Assembly (NCBI RefSeq): GCF_000003815.2
Contig: NC_049989.1
Span: forward strand, 10,247,382-10,311,381
Length of the DNA: 64,000 nt
Reading direction: 5' to 3'
From: Branchiostoma floridae
Taxonomy: Eukaryota; Chordata; Leptocardii; Amphioxiformes; Branchiostomatidae
Below the pieces are notes generated by a model. That model had not been told where the DNA came from. It searched no databases and saw only the letters and a list, made by a program, of their open reading frames with translations. Shown here piece after piece: positions 36,230 to 49,000 of the stretch (positions are counted from its first letter, which is position 1; every line of letters starts with the position of its first letter). The position numbers and the translations under genes were made by a program.

Positions 36230-37446
36230 CTTTCCGAGTAAGGCTACCAAGTACCTCGCTGTGTCAGGATGAAATAGACAAGTGAAAAAGAAACTATTAA
36301 CAGAAGGTTTGGTGTAGCTCGGTTCTACCACTTTCTTTGAAAAGTGGTGTTACCCTTTCCTTTGTCGTTGATCTTGAAAATCTACAGTAAAAATAAAACT
36401 AGAGTGCATCTTGGAACAGAATTTCTTTTCATATAACAGTATTACTTGCAAAATGTTGCACAAAAAGTTAAAATTGATGTGTCTTTTTAGCGACATAAAA
36501 AAGAACCTACCTTTAAATTTTGGGCTGGTCCTTTCCGGTCGACGTCGTGGAAACAACAAAAGTGAAAGCATCAGCACAATCGTGTTTTGACGTTTTTGCT
36601 TAGCTGACGATTTCTTTTGCAATCGTTGGACGTAAACAACTTCCTCCCGAGAACTTTCAGAAAATGACAAATGGCAGACTTGGACGTAAGCCAGCCTGTG
36701 TATGGCCAATAAGTCTGCCTGTGTATTTGCATGTTGAAGTTTCCAATATCCCACTACCTTCTATGTTTCCTGGTTCGACGACGTCTGTTGTTCCCTGTAG
36801 TCCACTTCTGTGAATCACTGAAATCTTTAGCCATGCTAAGTTCCTGGTCATCAATAAGAGGGCATATTATAGTTATTAGTTTCGAAGGTTCACTGGCAAA
36901 AAACAGAGCCAGAGTACAGTCTTTTATTGTCAGGGCTGTAAAAGACTGTAACGTCACACTGCAGCTAGTGGTTGAAGCTATCACATTGAATGAGTTAAAA
37001 ACCAGGTTAGGCAGAGAAACGTTGGGATAAGATCAAGTTGTAACGTTACATCACATGAAATCCTCAGAGTGAAGACCGGGATTTAACTTGTACAGCATTG
37101 CTGGCGCCTGCTTTCTAAAGGTTGTATTCTGGTACATGGTATTCAGATATGTTCTCGTACGTATGCCAACTTTTTCTTCTCTTTAGCCAAGGCCTTTGAT
37201 GTTTCTTTTCTTTTTTATCTACTGTATCTGCAATCGCAGAAAGAGGAACTGGTGTATTTCTTGGCACAGTCTCAAGCCCCTATCTTGGCACAGTTTGGGG
37301 CCCCCGTCTTCTACCGGAAGAATGCATAAAAGATGGACGTCGACAGGGCACAAAGTCCAACTTGCCGTATTGTTGGAAGAGTACAATTTATGTGACATTG
37401 TGAACTGGAGGAATGTAGGGTGGCAGATTCTGGTAGGGCTTGGGTT

Positions 37447-37660
37447 AGGGTACCCTGGGAGCCAGACAGGACCGGGTAGCTAGCGAGGTTTGTTAGCAAG
37501 TTTTGTTCGGGGAGCCAAGGCAGTCAGCCCGACAATCTCACATTAGCACTCCGGGGGAGTTTAAGCCCGAAGGAGTTATCGCTACCCTTTAAAAGGGTTA
37601 AAGAGATTAAGGGTAGCCTATATAGCTAGCTGCCCTATCCCGGATGGCCTCCAGGGTAGG
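37447..37660. repeat. Interspersed repeat with TACCCTGGG ends, copy 1
   Basis: It shares ordered words (CAGACAGGACCGGGTAGCTAG, GTCAGCCCGACAATCTCA, GGAGTTTAAGCCCGAAGGAG) with 55187-55444 in reverse orientation. Probably a MITE; target duplication is not clear. Confidence 0.5.
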
Positions 37661-38085
37661 GTTAGGGTGAACGTCCCTCTCTGAGGCTGTCGGATCAGCG
37701 GGTGCGTTAGGGTTACGGAATTGAATTACCGGACCAATCCATTGCCTTTCACTACCTCAGGTTTGCAGGTCTTCAAGGGATATGTTTATATTGTACGTCA
37801 TTGATCCCATTTAAGGAAAGTCACACTTTAAGGATGTCATAGTATTCAGCACACATATCGAGAACAAAAGAGAACGCCCGGCGGGCGAAAAAAAAGAGAG
37901 TCCTGACATTTCGAAGTGTAAAAACAGAACTTGTACGCTACGCGGCTTTGTGTGGTCGTTTATTGTGGATTATATATAGTTTATACGATTCAGATTGATA
38001 CATAGTGACCAAGGGATAGTATCTTGAGCGAAACATCATCGACGCTTTTCCTTTAATAAGCGACTAATTTTAAAAGCCGATGTCT

Positions 38086-38160
38086 GATCCTTGCATCAAC
38101 GGATTCGAACCCCAAACCTCTAGGTTATGAATCGGACATATTGCCGATTGCGCCACAAAA
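38086..38160 (-). repeat. tRNA-derived fragment (SINE head or tRNA pseudogene)
   Basis: The minus strand shows an A-box-like TGGCGCAATCGGCA and a B-box-like GGTTCGAATCC at tRNA spacing. Acceptor and anticodon stems do not pair well, so a functional tRNA is unlikely. An (AAACC)n run lies alongside at about 38168-38189. Confidence 0.5.
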
Positions 38161-38474
38161 TGTTATCTTTTGGTTTGGTTTGGTTTATCAAGATCTGCAT
38201 TTAGTAATAAATCACTAGTCGTCCTGGAGTCCATATCAAAACAATACTAAATATAACAATAGAAATATACAACAAATCTTAACTTTGAACTAACAGAAAG
38301 GAAACATAGGGTGAACTGAAAATTAGTGATGGACATACGTTAAATAAAATTAAATAAATCAACTTTGTTCCTTTATACATCAAATTGTCTATTTGAATTA
38401 ACAGAAAGCTTGATAACATTAACTCAAAATCGGAGTGGGACAGGTCGGAATTCAAGCAAGATCATAGTAATTTA

Positions 38475-38878
38475 AGTAAATCAAATACAATCTTCATTTT
38501 CAAGCGCTGAGATTCCTCATTTTCATTGTAGGAATAACATACTCAATTAGTAACGCGAAAAGGCTGATAATGTACTTGCAAGACCACTTACGTACAGTGA
38601 ATACATGGATGTAGTTCCAGTATTCTGGATTTGTACATATTGAAGGTGAATCGTTTTGGAGACACTGTACAAGTAAATCAAATACAATCTTCATTTTCAA
38701 ACGCTAAGATTCCTCATTTTCATGGTAAGAATAACATACTTAATTAGTAACGCGAAAAGGCTGATAATGTACTAGTACTTGCAAGTCCACTTAAGTACAG
38801 TGGATACATGGATGTAGTTCCAGTATTCTGGATTTGTACATGCTGTAGTAGATGAATCGTTTTTGGAGACACTGTACC
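38475..38878. repeat. Direct tandem duplication, unit about 196 bp
   Basis: Two adjacent diverged copies begin GTAAATCAAATACAATCTTC (about 38475 and 38671) and end GAATCGTTTTGGAGACACTG (the second with one extra T). A few per cent of positions differ. It lies downstream of the receptor kinase stop. Confidence 0.8.
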
Positions 38879-39087
38879 GATTTTCTTGGTACGTAAATTG
38901 TGATATATTTACTGAGGTTTTATGTTTGCGATTTTCCCTGTTGTCTCTCACTTCAGCCTCTTCACAACGGAAACATTTATTGCGTCGCCACAGTTGTTCT
39001 GAACGCAACTACTGATTTTTCCTTGTCGAGGCATTTTGGAACGAGATTTATGGCAAGTCGAATGGAATGATTTCAGGTTCAGGAGAT

Positions 39088-40051
39088 TCAAAGGTACGTC
39101 GTCTCCGTCTGGGTGGGGTCAAAATTTGCTACTATCTGCTCTTCGCCGATGACTTGACCGCTTCCCGGCCGCTCTTTCATGTGGCTGTGCTTGGGTGGAA
39201 CCTTGTAGTAGACGTACGAATCCCCGCCGACCTTGGCACGATCTGTCGGTGATCTCCCCGATTGCGGTGGATCATCTTGAGATGGTTGAGAAGCCTCGGT
39301 TTTGCTTTCTTCGAGTACCTCCGGTGCTTCAGATGTTCCGGAGGTGCCGGCGGCTTCCAGACTTTGCCGGGAAGACGTCTGGCTGTCTGTGAAGATTCCT
39401 GAACTCTTCTCGTCGTCTGAAGAAGCCGAGGAGAGCTTGAGGTAGCTGACGTCAGCGTTGGTCTCCACGAGCCGGTCCAGCTCCAGGTACAGCTGCTGGA
39501 ACTCCGGGCGGCTGAACTCGTCCCACTGCCAGCAGCTCAGCATCATGTTGTACCTGTGGGGACCAACACATTCCATCGTTACTTACGGCTGAACTCGTCC
39601 CACTGCCAGCATCATGTTGTACCTGTGGGGACCAACACATTCCATCGTTACTTACGGCTGAACTCGTCCCACTGCCAGCATCATGTTGTACCTGTGGGGA
39701 CCAACACATTCCATCGTTACTTACGGCTGAACTCGTCCCACTGCCAGCATCATGTTGTACCTGTGGGGACCAACACATTCCATCGTTACTTACGGCTGAA
39801 CTCGTCCCACTGCCAGCATCATGTTGTACCTGTGGGGACCAACACATTCCATCGTTACTTACGGCTGAACTCGTCCCACTGCCAGCAGCTCAGCATCATG
39901 TTGTACCTGTGGGAATCAGCAGTTAACCGTTAACTCTCTAATAAATGTCCAGAATCTTGAAGACTTTTCTAGGTGAACATTTTTACCAATATTGGATAGC
40001 CTTTTCCTTGGACCACATATCGTTTATCTACCCCCCCTTCCCCGGCCATGC

Positions 40052-40086
<35 letters not shown>

Positions 40087-43000
40087 CACAGACAAAAAGA
40101 AAGAAACGTGGGTAAGAAAATTCCTTATATTTATAATTACTTGGGCTCCGAGCCCAAGTAATTATAAGGAATCTTATATCAGTTGTGTAGCCTGTTGAGC
40201 CTCCCGGAATTACAAACCTGGAATAGTGGTCACGATCTTGCCACTTGCTTCATTTGCAGCAAACTACAATTGGCCACCGATTTGCAGAATTTTGAAACTT
40301 TGAAGCATAATTGTTTTGGCGAATTTGTACGTACAGTTCCCCGGGGCAATCCTGTGGGCGCTGCTCCCGTCGTCCCCTGCGCAGTTCCTCCAGCAGGATG
40401 CTGCCCAGACTCGGGTAAGGAACGTCCCCTAGCGTCGCGATCTCGTACAGCACCACTCCGAACGACCAACTGTATGGGCGGAGTATATATGCACATGTAT
40501 TTGGTATAATATTTGTGGCATAAACGCTAGTTCTGTAATGGGTTCTGTCGGAGAGTAACGTCTGTTCTAAAAACCCTCAACAATAGCTGGCGTGTTCGAC
40601 TGTTCAACGGTGGCTAGGACGGGATTGAAACCCGCGACCGTTGGATCCAGATTCGCATTTGCTTACCTACATTTACATGTGGCTTTTTAACTTTCATTAT
40701 TGTCCGTGTTTGGGAATGGCTATGTGAAAGGTCCTGTAAGTGTGACAGGACTTAAGTTGTCCGTCTAAGTATCTGTTTTTACTACATGTACTCACACGTC
40801 GCTCTTGCTAGTATAGCGCCCCTCCCTCAGCAGCCTTTCCGGCGCCATCCACCTCAAGGGTATCCTCTGCTCAGCGTCCTGCCGCTGGTAGCCTCGCTCG
40901 TAGACGTCTGTGGCCAGCCCGAAGTCTGCGATCTTCACCAGAAGGCCCTCTCCAACCAACACGTTCCGGGCTGCCAGGTCTCCGTGCACGAACCCAGCCT
41001 CAGATATGAAGACCTGGTTAAAAGAATAAACAAATATCCAAATATATGAAAAAAAGAGGTCAGCAGAAAGTCAAGAAGATTGAAGTTTCAAAAAAGCCAA
41101 GTAATTTAAATTTTTTTTTCGAACTCTATATATAGTCGACTGGTACAGAATACTTTTGGAGAGTTAGGCATGATGATGATGAGTTAGGCAGTCCCGCCGA
41201 CCAACTCCCAACCACAGATGATCTTACTCATAACTAACTCCCAACAATAGTCTATAGAGATCTATGACCATCTATAGATGAAGGATAGGCAGTACACAGC
41301 ACTAGTACTCACCATGCCGTTTGCTATCTGACGTCCGATCTGGTACATCTTCAAATCCGTCATGTCATAGACGCTGTTCGCCTGCGGCTTTGGAGAAACG
41401 AATTTCAACTCTTAGTAAAGGTACGAATAGTTCAGCACAAAACCTCATATTTCAAGTTCAAATAAATACAAGAATGGGAAGAGGTGCTGTATCATCATGA
41501 GTTCGTGGTCGTAACAATGGTTGAGCATTTGAATGGCACTGCAGAAACCGTGAGAATAAAACGCCGAGAATAAAACGTCGCGAAGATTTACAGTAAACGC
41601 ATGCAGTTGAGGCCCTTGGACCTCTTGGGGAATTGGTAATGCAGAAATTGTCCGTCCACTACAAAAAACAAACAAACAAACCTGTCGGCACTTGAGCAGG
41701 AAGTTCTTGAGGTCTCCGTACGGCAGGTACTCCGTGACCAGGTAAGGCGGGTCAGTCAGCGTGCAGCACCCAACCAGACCCAGCAAGTTCCTGTGTTCTC
41801 CCAGATTGATGGTCGTCTCGATCTCATGCACAAATGTCGACTTTTCTTCACCACTGGCGCAATCTGTATATACGTAACGATAGGCCATGTGTGGCCAGTT
41901 AGCGAATGGCAGTGTTATGACATCTGCTGTGAACATTAGACCCAATAAAAGGAATCTGGATGTCCCATCCTAGTCTTACCCTAGACACGGGTCAAGAGTG
42001 GGCGTCCCTCCTATAAGTATAACTAACACTGGTGGCAGCGGTGGGATTTTAAGTCCCGGCACATTTGGGGGTCCTGGTCCCCACTTATACAGGATGGTCA
42101 TGTCAAGTGTTTTAGCAAGTTTGTGCTTCTATAAAAAAAACGTAGAATTTCTTTCTACACCTGGGTATCGTTTGATCTTCCTTGGAAAAGTGCTAGGTCA
42201 TTGTTTGAACCGTATTTATGCAAACGCGATTCTTGTATAGAACACAAAAGTGAGGACTCATAATGGGCCTGGAAAATCCAGCCCTGTTCAGCATCTAGTT
42301 TAGACGCATAACGTCCCATTGAAGGTATACGTAGTAGATACGGCCAAGAATTTGAATTCTTTACTTAGTACTTGTGAAAGTATAAATGCGGGTATCAATG
42401 GCCAGGCCTTCTTGTATTGCTTGCGAGGATCTCCAAACTTTGACGTTCTAACGCAATGCATTACTCCGTGCACGTGCGCTTCAAACCGTGAGCTAGCGTA
42501 TGTATACCCGGGGCTTACCGTGAACAGTCTTGACCACAACTGTTCTGTTCGTGGCCAGCCCGGCTGCAGTTCTCTTCAGAGTCGCCAGGTAGACGACACC
42601 GAAGGCGCCCCTGCCGATCTGTTCCCCCAGCTCCAAGTCCTGCCTGTTCACTTCGTACTTCATGAACTGTGGACGGGCTGGTACAGACGGAGGCGGCTGC
42701 TCCAAAGGGTAAACGCGATCTGCGGCAAATATTGAAACAAGATACGTTTGATAAGCTGAGGTCAAAGGTATAAAGTCACAACTAACCTGTAAACAGATCT
42801 TGTCAGGATCATGATTTTTCTATGAATGTCCGGCCGTGTTTTATTCATGTCTCAGGGCCATAATCTTTCGCATATTACCCAGCATGCATCACAAGGCACA
42901 TGTGCAGCTCAAACCATGGACCGGCTTATTACAGAAAATCATTACAGTGTTTTGCGTCCATGCGCCGGCGCCGCCATATTGATTTGCAATGACGTTTTGT

Positions 43001-46000
43001 GCAAATACAACAGGAAACGGGACTTTGAAACTTTGAGACTTCGCAAAATGCTGACTGTCAGTCGGGCGAGATTGCTACCGATTTCTCGGGGGTAGGGGGT
43101 GGGGTTGTGATGGAGTGCGAGGCGGAATCACTGGAGGGGGCGGGGTCTCTAGATGGGAGGGTGTGTGACAACACTAGCGATTTCGCCCCTGGGGGGGGGG
43201 GGGGGCATAGCTGGTGTTGTCGAAATCGCTGGAGAGGGTGAGGTCTCGGACAACACTAGCGATTTTGCGAGATCGCTGTGACACCGGCAATATGGTGATT
43301 ACTACTTTAAGTGTAACACATATCCACCCTTAAAATGCAGGCAACAGAGGCACAGTAAAGCCTCGGAAGAAGATCTAAGACAGCTATAAATAGTTACCTA
43401 AGATAAACGGGTGGAAGGACAACCGTCTGTTCTGCATCTTGGCGCGTCGATGTCTTCTCTTGACCCACCAGCATCTACAGCATCCCAGTCCTCCACACAC
43501 TAAAAACGTGACGCCCAGCGTTGTGCCCACTGCAACCATCGTGATTTCAGATGGGCTCAGCGAGCTATTAAAGCCATTTACATTAGGGGGCCACGGAGTT
43601 CCTGAAATGGAACAAAAGTGGCTGGCGGTGAATCAATGAAAACAAACGGACGTTTGGAACACCAGTCTTCTCGCTGCAGCGCACCTTGCGTCGAGCAATG
43701 AAAAGCTCCAGGCATTACATATATAACACTAAGCAATGTAGCAGAGAACTTCTGAAACCTTATTGACTTGATTTAGTTGTGTATAACAGCTCAGTCTTTA
43801 GATTGGACCTTGATGAAATATAGCACGAAAAGTCATAGGCTCTTTTGAAATTCACATATAAACTATGTTGCAAGGTAATGATCAAAAATGCGTGCTTGAA
43901 TTTTCCAGTCAAGTGACTTAAGCTTGACGTCAGCGATAATCATCACTTCTGCTGTCTCTCCGAGAAGCGAAATTGCAGCTTCAAGTACAGTGGAAGCCGC
44001 TTAATTGCACACCCAATTTGCCAGCGAATTTCGTGCAATTATCCGGCGTGTGCGATAATGCGGAGTTGGTCATATGGACCGCATCACCACGGGCGGAGGG
44101 GCCGAGAGGTGGTATGGAAGGTAGTACAACGCACAGTTTATTTACATGTTACAGTAGTGCTGTACCTGTTGTGCTCCGGGCGTCATATACATGTCTTCAC
44201 AAAACATCGTACTGCAATATGCACATGAAATCGAAACTAAAAGTAAGTTACTGTATACGTTATGTAGTTTCCTGGTCACGAAACTAAAGCACTGCACCGC
44301 CGAAGGCGAGTGTTATGTCCGTCTGTAGGCCCCGAGTCGCTGTGTTGTTTCCGACTGGATTGCCAAGAACATAAAACCACTGCATAAGTATTTCCTCGCG
44401 ACCCTAATTATGTAACTAGACAATGGACAGATAGAGAACAGTTTTTATTGAGTATGTCACAGCAAGTTGTCTGCCAAATCGTAATGCCGGCTTTCACGAA
44501 ATTTAGTGGGCGGGCGTCTTCATGGTGCCGACCCCACAATATCGTTTTCTTTTGATCCCAATAACAATTTCATACATGTTGTCAGTATAGCGACTTCACA
44601 AAGGCCGTTATCGGCTTATTTGTACCGTGTCTGACGATTTTTAGCACGCATTTTACAGTCAATTTGACAAATTTGACAAATTTTCGTGCAATTATCCGGC
44701 GTTGGTGTTTTTTGTCGTGCAGATAAGCGAAGTCACTAACAATGGAGTAAATGGGAGACGGTTTGGGATTTGGGGATTCCGTGCAATTACCCGAAGTGTG
44801 CATTTATCCGAGGTGCAATTAACTGGCTTCCACTGTATTGGTTTTGGTCCTGACGCCGACAGGCACGAATTTCATTTAAATCGAAAGATTTAGTCATGAA
44901 CATGGAGGCGTAAATAATCAATGTCCACGTAACAGAGCATACTCCAAGATGTACAATCTAAGCGGAATACCCTTGCTTGTAGATTATTTTTCAAATAAGG
45001 GTCTTTACTTACCATACCAGGTTTCCATAGTGACAATCGCGACCGACGAATTGCCTAGATAGTTCTCGGCGACGACAGTGTAATTACCGCGGTCTTCCCA
45101 AATGAATCTGGTGATTGTCAAGAATCCTGTAGTGACGTTCACCACAGCGGTGTCCGGGAGAGGTCTGTCCGGCCTGCTCCACGTGTATGTGGCAGGGGGG
45201 ACACAGTCGGCTATTGCTCGCAGCCTCACGGTTTCCCCTACCCATACCGTAAGCTTCGTTACGTTGTCAAATATGTACCCCACCTGGAACTTGATTAGTT
45301 GTACGTCGGGAGCATCTTTATGAAATAAAAGAGGAATGATGGTTTCTTAACATCTAGGCACACCTTTCAACGCACCATCTTCTACGCATGTTGCGTCTTG
45401 CGTTTCTTAAATTTGCTTAACTTGAAAATAGAAAGATAATTCTAGCATGTGCAACTAGTCCATTTCCAAACCTGCTTCTGAATCGCTTTTTTTAGTTCAC
45501 ATTCATGTATAAGACATCAGTTTGAAAATAACTCTCTAGATCTTTACAGTTGAGAGATAAGTTATACTGCTGTTAATGCAGGTAGCCACTAGCGAATACC
45601 AAAATTATAGAATGTCAAAGCCAGAAGATAAACCCTTCCACAAATATGGTAAATTTTAGTATATACATAAAAACAACAACAAAAACAGGGGACTCTGTCA
45701 AAGTGCGTTAACATCAATTGCATGATTCGTTTATGAAGGTTAGAGATTCAGGTAAACAATGTTCAATTACAGTTAAACCTTTACAACTGGATCATAAACG
45801 GAGATTTACTTCCGGACGTTTCGAGTGACATCCATTGTCATTGAACATTGCTTAATTCATTCCTAGATTTTTAAAGAAGGTAGTTTCAACAACGGTAACC
45901 TACAGTGGACGATGAGTTGTCTCTCCGCTACATGTACAGATGTATCGGAGAAGTAAGCCGTGGTGGTATAACTTCCTGCATCTGCTGGGCGCGTTGCGTT

Positions 46001-49000
46001 CAGCAGTAGGATGTTATCGCCAATGAGACCCACCCGTCCCTACAGAGTATGGAAGAAGGAAATACGTTTATAGTTCATCCTGTAAAGATCTTCAACCGAT
46101 TATTCGGTCTTCAATTGGTGTCGTTATTATCTCATCTGATAGATTGTTCCATGTACGGTGCGTGGTACAAACTTCCGGGGAGCTTTGACCCACCCACATC
46201 ACGGGCGAACGGTGCTCGGAAGTTTGTACCGCCCACCGTACAAACGTAAACAGAAAATATTTAGAATAAGAAATAATACCAGAAAACTGTGTAGCAAGGA
46301 GATAAAAGCAAATCATAAGTATGGCATTTGACGATTATGAAAAGGGGAAAAGTTTTTTAGAAAGTTGAAAAAGCAGATAATTTTGGTGCTGTTTTTATGT
46401 ATTTTCATGACGGGTTAGTTGAAATAACTCCACGATCAGCGCTCCGTACGAACTTGGCAAATTTGGAACTTTCCTAAGCCCCGTCATTCATTGAAATTAT
46501 AAGATCGTAAAATGTGATTATTAATCTATTTTGTGACCGAGTATTGTCCACTGTTCGCGTCTGTTATCAATGTGGAGACCGTAAGAAACAGCCGTTGTGG
46601 GTACCCCATATGGCACCTTGGGACTGCCGTCATTGCGTGTTTCTTGTGCACGTTTTACGCCGTCGAACCGTGCTGTGTGGCACGCTTACATACCTAGATA
46701 AAACGCATCAGATTTCTCTGTTCACAGAACACTTACTTTGTACTCATCGTAACAGAGTACTTGATTCCCTATTCGGCGAATGATGTGGTTTCCACCCGGA
46801 CCCTTCCAGACCTCGTGAAGTTTGACGATGCCAGGGCGGATGCTGTAGGTCCAGTTCAGCTGCACTGCCTCGCCCGCGATAACCTCGGTGACACCGAGAA
46901 AGTAAACATCGTTCTCCACGTGCACTGCAGGAATTTTGAAAAAAAGAACAAAACGTTGCTTTTGTACCTCTGTGAAGAATTTGACAAATGTTTTGTCTCT
47001 TGAAAGGAAGAGTCTGTAGGACACAATCCTCCGTGAACTACTGATATGCCAAATGTCAAATTTGGTGGCTCTAGCGAAAGCCATTCTTGCGTTATTATGC
47101 GAGATATAAGTTGCCCCCCCCCCCCCCCCGATTTGAATCCTCCAGGAAGGTAGATTATGAAACGCTCATGTACTGTACCTGAAGAAGTAGTGAGTGGTGC
47201 CGTCATTGCTCCTGGAGTTGTCTCGGTTGTTGGCATAGCAAGGACTGTAATTCAGGACAAGAAAAGACTTGGTTTACTTAGCAGTTGTTATCATACACAT
47301 GTTTAACAGATTGCCCTTCCCCTTCACAACAATTCAACTGATTACAAGCAAAACTGCACATCAGAAATGCGTTATCCGTGTTCAATTGTGTAAACAAACG
47401 GACCTTGAAGAGACCGCTCCAACGTCTGTGAAAGGCCATCAGACGACACCATGTAGAGCCGGTAAGTGCCGGAATCGGAAGGTGTGACGTCTTTCAACCG
47501 CAAGCTTGCGTCTCCATACAATTCTACCCGTCCCTGCAAAATGACATGTTAACCTATTTGTTTTGCTGTTTGTGTTGTTATGTTAACATAACAACTGCTG
47601 TTGTTATGTTAACATAACAACTGCTTGGATCCTCGGCGCCTGATGATAGGGTTGCAAAGACGCCCCCTACTGACTACTTACAACGTAGCATAATCAACGG
47701 GCCCGGCTGTCCCATTAATATTGCTTATGTTAGGAGGACTGCTTCCTACCTGGTAATCGTCGGAAATGTGCACAATGTCGTCCCTGACGGCGATCCCTGT
47801 GTCTGGTAGCTTCGTCCATCTTTGGAACAGTGGTGTGATACCAGGTGGCAGTACGGGAGTCAACTGTAGATCGGCGTTGGAGCCCGCTGTGCATGTGACG
47901 TTAACGGTGCCGCCATTTTGGATTCCTGCAGACGAAAAGATTTGATTTAATTATGAGTAAACTAACTTGTAGCTGAACGTTCACCACGTATAGCGATAAA
48001 AAGGTAAATGAGAAATGAAATCCAAATTTATACTTTTCTGAAAACCTTTAAGAGTTTACAGAATAATAGAACCTGTTAGTGAGATCACGTGGCGCAATCG
48101 GCAGCGCGTTAGGCTCAGGCCCCAAAGGTCCTGAGTTCGAACCCTGCCATGCCACCGATCTTTTGCCCTTGGGAAAGACACTTCACACGACTTTCCTCAC
48201 TACACTCAAGTGAAAATGAGTACCATCAACCGGACTCCAGGAAGAATAGTGACGTATTAGTCACTAATGGAGATCCTAATTAAAACCAAACCAAACCAAC
48301 CTGACTACAATTTGTCCAAAAGACAAATGACCACTTCTCATGCACATTGTCAAGGGGGAATAGAAAACACATTGAGGCAAGAGAAAAATGCTCCACACCT
48401 GAGGCGTTGCCAAAAAGACGTGACACAGACGTCCCTCTTGTTTTGTTGTATGTATTTTACTTTGTAGGGAACTAGACTCAAAGCTGATATGCATAATGTG
48501 TTTATCTGCACATCTTGATACAAGTGTCTGTGAAAGCTTTTCATCTCCACAATTTTTACACCTGTATCAACATGTGCAGATAACATATCAACTTTGAGTC
48601 AGGCTTGTTTGTACTTTAAAACTGGTTGCTACTGGCTAGTAAATATTGTGGGCCTAGGTCAGAGAATAGTTACAGGGGTGAGAAGGTGACGTTTGCGGAA
48701 CATTGTTCCGAGCAGGATTTGTCAACATAAATCAGTTGAATATTAACTGTGTTGCCCATAGTGGCCATACACTTTCAGCATAAATTATTAGACAGGTAAC
48801 TACTGTATTAATAGTTTAGTGACTGAAGTCGGTGGTCAAAGTGTCAGCAAGCCCTAGGGGGTCTTCTTGTGTGTTTTTTTCGGCGTTAAAGACTAACAGT
48901 ACATCGGAGATCGTGGCCCGCCCGAGTGTTACAAACAGTTACAAAAATGACCAAGTAGAATGGGCGCGAACCATATAGCAGCTTTTCGCTCTGTTATGTG

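Larger units (their letters stand above)
36230..38474. other. Intergenic DNA between discoidin gene and receptor kinase
   Basis: No host gene is supported. An open stretch at 36731-37030 (plus) ends like a LINE tail (VVEAITLNELKTRLG) but has no other support. A repeat with TACCCTGGGAGCCAGACAGG and GGGAGTTTAAGCCCGAAGGA words lies at about 37447-37660 and recurs inverted at 55187-55444. A tRNA-like fragment (GGCGCAATCGGCA and GGTTCGAATCC boxes, minus strand) lies at about 38086-38160. Confidence 0.45.

Noticed and set aside
35840-36331. 163-codon single-exon reading of the discoidin 5' region
   Set aside because: It begins 34 codons before the signal peptide and reads through the 5' splice site into the MITE. 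The spliced model from 36229 gives a proper signal peptide and joins the F5/8C domain in phase.
36731-37030. 100-codon plus-strand open frame upstream of the discoidin gene
   Set aside because: Only its end (VVEAITLNELKTRLG) resembles a LINE C-terminus. There are no further motifs, no splice support and no adjacent retrotransposon sequence.
39452-39847. Repetitive open frames across 39.45-39.93 kb on both strands (23-residue repeats)
   Set aside because: They are translations of the 69-bp tandem array in wrong frames. The array is explained by duplicated splice-site/exon segments of the kinase gene.
48083-48160. Candidate functional tRNA gene
   Set aside because: A- and B-box-like words are present, but acceptor and anticodon stems do not pair, and a SINE body with an (AAACC)n tail follows.
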